The position numbers and the translations under genes are program-made. Positions 1 to 6,382 of a stretch of 38,160 nt of DNA are shown here, piece by piece. Source of the DNA: Clostridia bacterium. GTDB taxonomy: Bacteria > Bacillota > Clostridia > Oscillospirales > CAG-272. How positions within the stretch are numbered: position 1 is the stretch's first letter; the number at the start of each line of letters is the position of its first letter. Where the stretch lies: contig JAFTYE010000012.1 in assembly GCA_017464805.1 (NCBI GenBank), positions 1 through 38,160 of the forward strand. Reading direction: 5' to 3'. The notes beneath the pieces are model-generated. The model was not told where the DNA came from. It saw only the letters and a program-made list of their open reading frames with translations, and made no database searches.

Positions 1-2116
1 CGGTAGCCAATTCGGGGATGGTGATGGTAGCGGTAGAGCCTTCGATAACGGTTTCTATTTTCACTACCGCACCACAGCAATTGTACTTGTACGTTCCGGT
101 GTGGGTAGTGCCATCTGCTTTAGCGGTGTAAGTAAACTCGTCGCTTGCGTGGTTGTTGGGATCTGTGGTTTCACCATACTCGACGCCGCATTTTTCGCAC
201 TTTGCCAAAGTGATACAGGTAGCCGCAACGACGGAGTGCGTGGGCTTCTCAGCCGTCACGGTGCTGTCGTTGGTATAGATCGCCGTGGCGGTCTCCGCGC
301 AGGAGTTATAGCCGTAGTAGACCTTCTCGCCGCCGAGAGTGGGATATGCGTCGTACTCGGTGTCGGTGTCGGAGGTCTTGATGTTCTGCCCCCAGACCTC
401 GGGGATCACGCCGTCCTCGCCTGCGGTCTGGCCTGCTTGCAGCAGGTATGCCACCTCACCGCTGGCGAACTGCGCTGCGGTCTTGCCGCCGGTCAGCGCA
501 TCTACGGTGCCGTCGTTTTTGCCGATGGCATTGCCGGTGTACGTTTCTGTGTTGTAATAGCAGTTCTGGACCGTGCCGACGTTACCGCCGACCACGCCGC
601 CGACAGAACTGTAATCGCCGCCGGTGACCGCGCCGGTATTATAGCAGCTCTGGACCGTGCCGTGGTTAACGCCGACCACGCCGCCGACATCGCTGCTGCC
701 GCTGACCGTGCCGGTATTATAGCAGTTTGTGACCGTGCCTGCGTTATTGCCGACCACGCCGCCGACATAGTTGCTGCCGCTGACCGTGCCGCTGTTATAG
801 CAGCTCTGGACCGTGCCGTGGTTAACGCCGACCACGCCGCCGACACCTTGGTAGCCGCTCAGATAGGAATCGATGACGCCGACATTCTTTACTGTGCCGC
901 CGCTGCCCACCCAACCGAACAGACCAACGTAGCTTGTGGCGCTGTCGTTAAAATACAGGCCGGAGACGGTCTTATTGTTACCGTCAAAGGTACCGGTGTA
1001 GATATTTGTGACGCTGCCGATGGGCGTCCATGCGCGGAAGGAATCACCGTTGGTGACAGCGCCATTTTCGTCATAGGTCAGGCTGCTCAACAGGTTCTGA
1101 TTGACCGTGATATTCTCGGTCAGAATGGCATTGGCCGCCGGATTTTGTGCCTCATCGTCGTAGTTGTTGACCAGATTGGCAAACCAGAAGAGCTGGCCTG
1201 CGTTGGAAATCTCGTAGTAGCCGTCGGAGTTGGAATCCACAGCAGGCTGATAGCCGCCGCAGACGTTGCAGAAGCCGGTAGTTACGTCGAAGGAGTGATC
1301 CGCCAATTCGCCGTAGCTATTGTTGCAGACAACACAGACTGCCTGAGCGGCGCAGGTGGCCTCGCCGCCGAAGTGATTCAGAAAGATGCTCTTCCATTTG
1401 GTGCTCGCCCACCAGAGCATGTCAGCGAGGTTCGCTTGATACTCTGTTTCGGCATCCTGTTGTCCGTGATTCAGGACAAGATCACAGCCACCAACTGCTG
1501 TTCCGACGTCCTTAAAATCGTCTCCGGCAGGAGAACCTTCCTCAACTACAGACCCAAATGTAATTTCCTTTAGATACTGGCAATTTTCAAATGCCCGATA
1601 GCCTAACTTCGTGACATTTGGAAGTGTAATGCTGTTAAGGGCATATGCATTCTGAAACTCATATTCTATGATTTCCGTTACATCCGAGAGAATTAGGTCA
1701 ATCTTGCCGTTATATTGATTGTCCGCGTCATAAGTACCACTGCCCGACAAGCGATAAATTGCTTCTCCGATAGCAGTAGTGGTGTAGTTTCCCATATCTA
1801 TAATAGGCGATTTACTGCCGGTTACGATAATTGTGGTAATTTCGCTGTCCACATAACCCTTGATCGCGTCCACCAAGGCAGTAATATCGCTTTCTTCTGC
1901 CGTGGTCTTGCCGCCCAGGGCGCCGTCGATGGTTACGGTGCCTGCTGCGGTATCAACCACCGCATAGGGATATGTGGTGTCAGCAGCCGTATCGGTGACG
2001 GTAGCATCCGCCGCAAATGCCGTAAAGCTCGACATCGGCAGCATAGAAACCACCATAACCAGCGCCATCAGCAGACCTACCGTAATTCTTTTTAATCGTT
2101 TATTTCGTGCGTTCAT
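1..2116 (-). CDS. Secreted GLUG-repeat surface protein, 3' end beyond window
   Basis: The minus-strand frame is open from an ATG at 2116 to the left edge, so at least 705 residues are present and the C-terminus is missing. The N-terminus (MNARNKRLKR, a hydrophobic stretch, then an AFAA-type cleavage site near residue 38) is a Sec signal peptide. Around residues 150-190 is a BspA-like leucine-rich segment. Two Cys-rich modules follow (about residues 250-305). Residues of about 400-530 hold tandem GLUG motifs built on VGGVVGxNxGTVQxCYN. A further Cys-pair module lies near the visible end. An AGGTG-type Shine-Dalgarno precedes the ATG. GLUG and BspA repeats are known from surface adhesins and peptidases; the role here is inferred as cell-surface or matrix attachment. 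No catalytic domain is visible in the part present. Confidence 0.85.
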   Translation of the reverse strand, partial: MNARNKRLKRITVGLLMALVMVVSMLPMSSFTAFAADATVTDTAADTTYPYAVVDTAAGTVTIDGALGGKTTAEESDITALVDAIKGYVDSEITTIIVTGSKSPIIDMGNYTTTAIGEAIYRLSGSGTYDADNQYNGKIDLILSDVTEIIEYEFQNAYALNSITLPNVTKLGYRAFENCQYLKEITFGSVVEEGSPAGDDFKDVGTAVGGCDLVLNHGQQDAETEYQANLADMLWWASTKWKSIFLNHFGGEATCAAQAVCVVCNNSYGELADHSFDVTTGFCNVCGGYQPAVDSNSDGYYEISNAGQLFWFANLVNNYDDEAQNPAANAILTENITVNQNLLSSLTYDENGAVTNGDSFRAWTPIGSVTNIYTGTFDGNNKTVSGLYFNDSATSYVGLFGWVGSGGTVKNVGVIDSYLSGYQGVGGVVGVNHGTVQSCYNSGTVSGSNYVGGVVGNNAGTVTNCYNTGTVSGSSDVGGVVGVNHGTVQSCYNTGAVTGGDYSSVGGVVGGNVGTVQNCYYNTETYTGNAIGKNDGTVDALTGGKTAAQFASGEVAYLLQAGQTAGEDGVIPEVWGQNIKTSDTDTEYDAYPTLGGEKVYYGYNSCAETATAIYTNDSTVTAEKPTHSVVAATCITLAKCEKCGVEYGETTDPNNHASDEFTYTAKADGTTHTGTYKYNCCGAVVKIETVIEGSTATITIPELAT

Positions 2117-2171
2117 TTACACACCTCCGTTTCCATTGCAGATTGCAAAGTAAAAATCATCATATCTATTC

Positions 2172-2200
2172 ATTATATTCATCTTTAAGCCTTATGATCA
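2172..2200 (-). promoter_or_regulatory. Possible promoter for the GLUG protein gene
   Basis: On the minus strand a TATAAT lies at 2177-2172. Seventeen bases upstream the hexamer TGATCA (2200-2195) is only a weak match to TTGACA. Position, about 55 bases before the ATG, suits the GLUG gene, but the -35 is poor. Confidence 0.35.
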
Positions 2201-2208
2201 GAGTTTGA

Positions 2209-2251
2209 TTGGTATTGGTGCTCTGCACCAATACCAAAGGGATATCCCTTT
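2209..2251. terminator. Perfect hairpin plus adjoining 16-bp palindrome
   Basis: TTGGTATTGGTGC (2209-2221) and its exact complement (2225-2237) form a 13-bp stem with a TCT loop. The palindrome AAAGGGATATCCCTTT (2236-2251) abuts it. They lie just downstream of the gene that ends at 2267 on the minus strand. There is no clear U-tract on either side, so termination or transcript-end stabilisation is inferred. Confidence 0.45.
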
Positions 2252-2266
2252 GCGATATTTATGTTC

Positions 2267-2800
2267 TTATTCAAAATCTACCGGTGCAACAAATTCAAAG
2301 CTTGCACTTTCACCGGCTATGACATATTCCAGTGTGCCGGTCTTTTCTACGTTTTCAAGAAGGAACTCGGAATATGCGCCGTCGCTCGGCATGATCTTTC
2401 CAACCACCTCGCCGTCAAAGACGATGTAGAAAGTGAAGTTTCCTTCCTTTATTTCATATTCAGCAAGAGTTACGTGGATGTCCGAGCCTTTCATCAGCGT
2501 TGTGTTGTAGAGCATAGACACGCCGGTGAATTTATCCGAGGAGTACCTGATACCGTCGGATACGCTCCAGCCTGCGATTTCAATATGCGCTTCTATTTCT
2601 CTGACGGTGCCTCTTGCACCCATTTCCTGTTTTACTACGTCCTGCTCTGTGATGGTTTGTAGGTTGTAGTTATCTTTGCCGTTGGTGTCCTCGATGTGCT
2701 TCGGGCCGGGGTTCAGCACAAACATGATCACACACACCGCCACGATTGCTACCGCGAACACGATCCACAGGATGTTTTTTGTTTTGGGAGATATGTTCAA
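2267..2800 (-). CDS. Membrane-anchored protein of unknown function
   Basis: This is a 177-residue protein that I do not recognise. Residues 1-9 are basic and polar, residues 10-28 form one strongly hydrophobic helix, and the remainder is a soluble, beta-rich, acidic domain. It therefore looks like an N-terminally anchored extracytoplasmic protein (signal anchor, no lipobox). The start is a TTG at 2800, chosen because AGGAGG lies 8 bases upstream and no ATG or GTG in frame fits as well. That Shine-Dalgarno lies inside the end of a small upstream reading frame whose stop is 4 bases before the TTG, so the two may be translationally coupled. It is probably co-transcribed with the Cys-rich genes upstream. 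Confidence 0.7.
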   Translation of the reverse strand: MNISPKTKNILWIVFAVAIVAVCVIMFVLNPGPKHIEDTNGKDNYNLQTITEQDVVKQEMGARGTVREIEAHIEIAGWSVSDGIRYSSDKFTGVSMLYNTTLMKGSDIHVTLAEYEIKEGNFTFYIVFDGEVVGKIMPSDGAYSEFLLENVEKTGTLEYVIAGESASFEFVAPVDFE

Positions 2801-2804
2801 TGTG

Positions 2805-2933
2805 CTATCCTCCTACTTTTCTGTTCTTCGGGCAGGTACAGATGCCGAGCAGTTCTTCGCACTGTTCATAGTATCTGCAATGAGAACAAGTATTGTCCTC
2901 GTCATCATCTGACTGCCTGCACCGAGCTTGAAT
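2805..2933 (-). CDS. Small Cys-rich reading frame, paralogous to its neighbour, no standard start
   Basis: A frame between the two annotated neighbours encodes, after an acidic DDDED stretch, a Cys-rich tail with CSHC, then CTCPKNRKVGG. It parallels the C-terminus of the gene just upstream (CGSC, then CRCKKNRKIDG), following the shared pattern CxxCxYxExxxELxxxCxCxKNRKxxG. No ATG, GTG or TTG is available in frame after the preceding stop; the earliest possible initiator is an ATT at 2933 with AAGGA very close to it. The stop (2807-2805) lies 4 bases before the TTG of the next gene. It may be a real small protein with an unusual start, a product of frameshifting, or a decaying duplicate. Confidence 0.45.
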   Translation of the reverse strand: MQARCRQSDDDEDNTCSHCRYYEQCEELLGICTCPKNRKVGG

Positions 2934-2943
2934 TTTTCCTTAT

Positions 2944-3303
2944 TTATATATTGCCGTCAATCTTTCTGTTTTTCTTGCATCGGCAAACGGCAATCAGCTC
3001 GTCACCATACTCCATATACGCGCAAGAGCCGCAATCCCTATCCGAGTCCGTACCCTTCTTCTTGTAATGCTCGCAAGGCTCTTGCATCTGCGTCACAAAC
3101 GGAAAGCCATCGTCCGTATAAACGGGATTTTCTATAAAGTTCGGATATATTTCCATCGGCTCGTTTTGACGGTCAATTTCTTCATAATACCCGTATCGGA
3201 TTTCAAAGGTCTCTCCGTGAAGCTTTATCACCTTGAAGAGATCACCCTCTTTGGGTGCGGGCGGCTTGGGGGTGGTTTCTGTTCCAAACAGCTTTGTAAA
3301 CAT
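2944..3303 (-). CDS. Small Cys-rich protein of unknown function
   Basis: The product has 119 residues and belongs to no family I can name. It starts MFTKLFGTE, continues through a Pro-rich linker (PKPPAPKEGD) and a mixed alpha/beta middle, and ends in a cysteine cluster: one Cys near residue 83, CGSC near 95, then CRCKK close to the C-terminus. Such spacing suggests a zinc or iron-sulfur site. The ATG at 3303 was chosen over one 18 bases upstream because AAAGGAG sits 6 bases before it, overlapping the earlier ATG. It begins an apparent minus-strand transcript with the small paralogous frame and the membrane-anchored protein downstream. Confidence 0.65.
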   Translation of the reverse strand: MFTKLFGTETTPKPPAPKEGDLFKVIKLHGETFEIRYGYYEEIDRQNEPMEIYPNFIENPVYTDDGFPFVTQMQEPCEHYKKKGTDSDRDCGSCAYMEYGDELIAVCRCKKNRKIDGNI

Positions 3304-3359
3304 AGTTGCTCCTTTCGGCATATCGTCAAAAGAAAGATGCCATATTTCAGTCTGTCAGT

Positions 3360-3388
3360 ATTATATCATAAATTTTCCATTTTGTATA
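3360..3388 (-). promoter_or_regulatory. Sigma-A-type promoter for the Cys-rich genes
   Basis: On the minus strand TATACA (3388-3383), a 17-base spacer and TATAAT (3365-3360) lie about 55 bases before the ATG at 3303. The -35 matches four of six consensus bases. Confidence 0.5.
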
Positions 3389-3400
3389 CTACATTTTGAA

Positions 3401-3514
3401 CGAAAAAAAGTGCAATTTTTTTCGCCTTTTCAAGTCGAACACTGTACTTTTTTGGGCAAAAAAATACAGTTGACCAAGCGCGATACTGCACTTTTTGAAG
3501 CGAAAAAGTACAGT
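3401..3514. repeat. Array of three related hairpins
   Basis: Three inverted repeats follow each other in non-coding DNA between divergent genes. The first (3401-3424) is CG, seven A, GTGCAA, seven T, CG. The second (3441-3470) has arms ACTGTACTTTTTT and AAAAAAATACAGT. The third (3485-3514) has arms ACTGCACTTTTT and AAAAAGTACAGT. The motif ACTGTACTTTTT or its complement recurs in the last two and is echoed in the first. The array lies about 70 bases upstream of the promoter at 3585. Confidence 0.75.
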
Positions 3515-3584
3515 CTAAAAACGGTATTTTTCATAAAATCCGTTCAAAAACGGTGAAAAATTGGCGTTTTTGGGCGTTTTCACC

Positions 3585-3613
3585 TTGACAAAAGCAAAAT
3601 ATCGGTGTATAAT
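3585..3613 (+). promoter_or_regulatory. Consensus sigma-A promoter of the two-HTH regulator gene
   Basis: TTGACA (3585-3590), a 17-base spacer and TATAAT (3608-3613) match the housekeeping consensus exactly. Transcription should start near 3620, leaving a leader of about 95 bases to the ATG at 3715. Confidence 0.85.
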
Positions 3614-3616
3614 ACT

Positions 3617-3680
3617 ATACGCTGAACGAACAATTCGTATTATACGCTCAACGTATAGTTTCTATTATTCGTTTAACGAA
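3617..3680 (+). promoter_or_regulatory. Three operator-like dyads spaced exactly 25 bp
   Basis: ATACGCTGAACGAA (3617-3630), ATACGCTCAACGTA (3642-3655) and ATTCGTTTAACGAA (3667-3680) begin 25 bases apart. They share the imperfect palindrome TWCGYTNARCGWA. The first covers the expected transcription start and the others lie in the leader, so a bound protein would block initiation or early elongation. The downstream gene's own product is the obvious candidate ligand (inference). Confidence 0.7.
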
Positions 3681-3714
3681 CGATTGAAAAATGGGATTTG
3701 AGAACGGAGCTTTT

Positions 3715-4977
3715 ATGGAACACGTTAAGGATATAGAACAGAACTATATGAACATCGAAGAAACCGCCAAGAAGTGGGGTGTTACCCCCCGCCGCATTCA
3801 AGCAATGTGTGCAGGCGGAAAACTGGAGGGTGCGATGCGGATCGGGCGCGCTTGGTTTCTCCCCAAGAATATGAAAAAACCGCCCGACGGAAGAACCAAG
3901 AAGGGGCAGAAAAAGGCAAATGCCGATATGCCTCTGCCGCGCAAGACACCGTTTCTTTATATGACCGACCTTTACCGCACACCGGGAAGTGCCGATGAGG
4001 TGGCAGAGAGCCTTTCCTATAATCACGAAGCTCGTGTACTTTTTGAAGCCGAGGTTGCATATTCTCGCGGTGAGATCGACAAGGTTTACGAGAGTGCCAA
4101 TTATCTGCTTGACAGACATTCGGGATTTTACGCCGTGATCTCCGCAGGTATGCTTTTAGCTCTCTGTGCGATATGGAAGGGCGACATTGAAATGTGGCGC
4201 AAGGCGAAGGTTCATATTTCCGAAGCAAAGGCACAGAATGACTATGACCGCGATATTATCGAGCTTGCCATCTGCGCTGTTGACTGTATGCTCTACGATG
4301 TAAAGAATTTTCCCGCTTGGTTCAAGATTGGTTGCTTTGAGCCGCTTCACAAGGATACGTTACCTGCGGCAAAGGTATATTACGCAAAGTTTTTGTATGC
4401 GGTAGGTCACGGATCGGCATCGAAAGCCGTTGAGATAAAGGGCGTTTCGGGGCTTGCGCTTATGGGCTTACTTCCCGCGACGATTGAGCCGATGATTTCT
4501 TGGGCAAAGGCTGATGAAACCATTGTTTCCGAAATTTATTTACGCCTGACCTGTGCCGTCGTCTATCATCTCAGCGGAAATGACGCACAAGCCATTCGCC
4601 ACATTGACAGAGCAATATCGCTTGCATTACCCGACCGTTTCTATGGGCTTCTTGCCGAGTATTGCAGAACGCTCGGTTCACTCCTTGAAAACCGTATCAA
4701 GCTCATTGATGAAAACGCCCTGAGCGAGGTGAACCGCCTATTCAAGATTTACACTGACGGTTGGACAAGACTAAACAACAAAATTACAGGGCGCAAGATC
4801 ATTGAAGGTCTTAGCGAAAAGAACCGTGAGGTAATGCGTCTTGCAGCCATTGGATACTCCAATGCGGAAATTGCCGCAAAAACCAATATGTCGCTTTCCG
4901 GTGTCAATCAGGCAATCAAGCTTATCAAGCAAAAAAGCAACCTTGACGATAGAAAAGAATTTGCCGCGATACTCTGA
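3715..4977 (+). CDS. Transcriptional regulator with N-terminal excisionase-type HTH and C-terminal LuxR-type HTH
   Basis: From the ATG at 3715 the product has 420 residues. That start is chosen over 3691 because GGAG lies about 5 bases before it and 3691 has no ribosome site. Residues of about 12-55 (MNIEETAKKWGVTPRRIQ, then a basic wing ending WFLPKN) look like an HTH_17/excisionase or MerR-like DNA-binding unit. About residues 90-350 are helical and repeat-like, resembling a TPR sensor region. Residues of about 365-410 (LSEKNREVMRLAAIGYSNAEIA) form a LuxR/GerE-type HTH. Two DNA-binding modules in one chain is unusual. The gene is monocistronic, with a consensus promoter, three phased operator-like dyads and a terminator of its own, which suggests autoregulation. 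The genes it controls are not evident. Confidence 0.8.
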   Translation: MEHVKDIEQNYMNIEETAKKWGVTPRRIQAMCAGGKLEGAMRIGRAWFLPKNMKKPPDGRTKKGQKKANADMPLPRKTPFLYMTDLYRTPGSADEVAESLSYNHEARVLFEAEVAYSRGEIDKVYESANYLLDRHSGFYAVISAGMLLALCAIWKGDIEMWRKAKVHISEAKAQNDYDRDIIELAICAVDCMLYDVKNFPAWFKIGCFEPLHKDTLPAAKVYYAKFLYAVGHGSASKAVEIKGVSGLALMGLLPATIEPMISWAKADETIVSEIYLRLTCAVVYHLSGNDAQAIRHIDRAISLALPDRFYGLLAEYCRTLGSLLENRIKLIDENALSEVNRLFKIYTDGWTRLNNKITGRKIIEGLSEKNREVMRLAAIGYSNAEIAAKTNMSLSGVNQAIKLIKQKSNLDDRKEFAAIL

Positions 4978-4988
4978 CAAAACAACAA

Positions 4989-5018
4989 GAGCCTCCGATT
5001 TTGGAGGCTCTGTTCTTT
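4989..5018 (+). terminator. Rho-independent terminator
   Basis: GAGCCTCC (4989-4996), a GATTTT loop and GGAGGCTC (5003-5010) are followed by TGTTCTTTT. It ends the regulator transcript 11 bases after its stop. Confidence 0.85.
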
Positions 5019-5213
5019 TGAATATACTACTTGATAAAGTCATCCCACGCTGTATTATATACGCCGATTGCTTGTAACGCTTGGGCTATGATGATTCCGA
5101 AGACGAAACAAACGGCTTTATTCCAACAGGAATGTAAGAAAACTACGGGCTGGAAGGTCGCTTCCCGAGTCCACCTACGGCGTGGATGTTCCACGCCAAC
5201 CTCTCGAAAGAGA

Positions 5214-5341
5214 TTGGCATCTATTTTGTCAACACTTAAAATACGTCGAAAAGTCCAAAAAACCTTGATTTTATTGACTTTTTGAGGGTGGCATCTATTT
5301 TGTCAAGATAACACATGTTGTGTTGACAAAATAGATGCCAA
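5214..5341. mobile_element. MITE-like or IS-remnant element with perfect 22-bp inverted ends
   Basis: The 22 bases from 5214 to 5235 (starting TTGGCATCTATTTTG) recur as an exact reverse complement at 5320-5341. Eighteen bases of the same sequence occur again in direct orientation at 5289-5306, so 5289-5340 alone can also fold as a long hairpin. The element is 128 bp and codes for nothing. No target-site duplication or transposase was seen. A non-autonomous transposon or nested IS ends is the best reading; a regulatory repeat is possible. Confidence 0.6.
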
Positions 5342-5345
5342 CACG

Positions 5346-5385
5346 AAAAACCCAGATGTCACAAGCCATCTGGGCTTTTTTCTAC
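5346..5385. terminator. Terminator hairpin, possibly bidirectional
   Basis: CCCAGATG (5351-5358) pairs with CATCTGGG (5367-5374), flanked by AAAAA on the left and CTTTTTTCT on the right. No gene ends nearby on the plus strand, so it may belong to the adjoining repeat element or be a relic of a lost gene. Confidence 0.65.
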
Positions 5386-5666
5386 CCATTTTTCAAGTAG
5401 TGATTTTTGCAGATGCCAAACGCCGAAAACGCCGTGTGGATAGGATTTAAACTTAAATAATCGACTTTTTATGGTGGTTTGTGTGATTTTTTAGTCGCGC
5501 GATTTCCCATTTTTCGTTATTTTATAAAAACCTTTGTAAACAATTTGTATCTGAAACGAGGGCTGTGAAAACTGCCGGAAAGAAAAGATTATTTCTCTCG
5601 AAACAAGAGCGATAATTTTGTCAAAGTAAAACGTCCTCGTTCCAAAATGGAGCGAAGGCATACCTT
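5386..5666. other. Intergenic stretch without a recognisable gene
   Basis: AT-rich sequence between the repeat element and the minus-strand gene ending at 5667. I see no convincing start with a ribosome site, no RNA gene and no strong hairpin. Confidence 0.6.
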
Positions 5667-6278
5667 TTATACCAATAGATCGTCAAAATTTTGATTGTGT
5701 TCATCGGACATTAACGGATAGTACTCGATCTTCATAGACATATAGCTCATATAGCGCAATCTCTTCAAGCGCAATGAGCGATTTTCAAATACGGCGATAT
5801 CTACGGCTTCCCACAGAAACACCCACGCCATAATATCGATGACCTCTGACCAGATAATACTGTCTCTGCGGTATTCGAGAAAAATAGCAGCCGCAAGAAC
5901 CAATATTCCAGCCCACATTAAAATCAAAACGATAAAGCTGTTTCGTTTTAGTTCTTTTTCGTTAGCCAGATATTTTTCCGCATAATACTCTTTAATTGCG
6001 CTCCTATACGTTACCTTTTCCTGCTCGTCAATACAATTCCCATAAATTCTTAAGGTCAGCTCCTCATTGGAGCGAATCGTATGCGTATTGTTTTCAATAA
6101 AATCGGCTACTTCTGTACTAATGACAGGAGTCTGCCCCGAAGAGAAGACTGAGAGAAAATCGCTATCATCCTTAACGGTCATATTCACAATTGCATTGCC
6201 ATCTGCGTCGCGCTCGCAGCTTCTCTCGGACAGTTTCCTGTCGATTTCTTTTTTCTTTCTACGAAATGATTCTTTCAA
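5667..6278 (-). CDS. Two-TM membrane protein of unknown function
   Basis: A 203-residue protein that I do not recognise. The N-terminal 110 residues are charged and soluble, beginning with a very basic segment (MKESFRRKKKEIDRK). Two hydrophobic segments at about residues 113-133 and 143-163 form a helical hairpin. The C-terminal 40 residues are polar, with an acidic end. The topology suggests that both ends are cytoplasmic. AGGAGGG lies 10 bases before the ATG at 6278. It is downstream of the MMPL transporter in the same orientation but separated by a hairpin, so co-transcription is uncertain. The neighbourhood does not point to a function. Confidence 0.7.
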   Translation of the reverse strand: MKESFRRKKKEIDRKLSERSCERDADGNAIVNMTVKDDSDFLSVFSSGQTPVISTEVADFIENNTHTIRSNEELTLRIYGNCIDEQEKVTYRSAIKEYYAEKYLANEKELKRNSFIVLILMWAGILVLAAAIFLEYRRDSIIWSEVIDIMAWVFLWEAVDIAVFENRSLRLKRLRYMSYMSMKIEYYPLMSDEHNQNFDDLLV

Positions 6279-6320
6279 ATATTATCCCTCCTGTTTTAAC
6301 ATTCGCAAAACATTTAGACG

Positions 6321-6353
6321 AACAGCCCTCGCTCCGACCAGAGTGAGGGCTGT
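6321..6353 (-). terminator. Hairpin after the MMPL transporter
   Basis: AACAGCCCTCGCTC and GAGTGAGGGCTGTT form a 14-bp stem with one mismatch and a six-base loop. The U-tract on the minus strand is weak (TTCGTCT), so it may be a leaky terminator before the gene at 6278. Confidence 0.55.
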
Positions 6354-6382
6354 TTCTGCGTAACGCTTTCAGCCAATATCTG

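Noticed and set aside
101-1573. Long plus-strand open frame of 490 codons
   Set aside because: It is antisense to the GLUG-repeat gene. Its repeats (ADHAAD, DRA) mirror the DNA repeats of the real gene, and it has no ribosome site.
3401-3680. Possible CRISPR array
   Set aside because: The repeats are hairpins or dyads of 13-30 bases without equal unique spacers, and no cas genes are present.
3617-3680. LexA/SOS boxes
   Set aside because: The dyads contain CGAA and TTCG parts but do not match CGAAC-N4-GTTCG.
5031-5285. 84-codon plus-strand frame across the inverted-repeat element
   Set aside because: It has no ribosome site, overlaps the repeat ends, and its composition is not protein-like.
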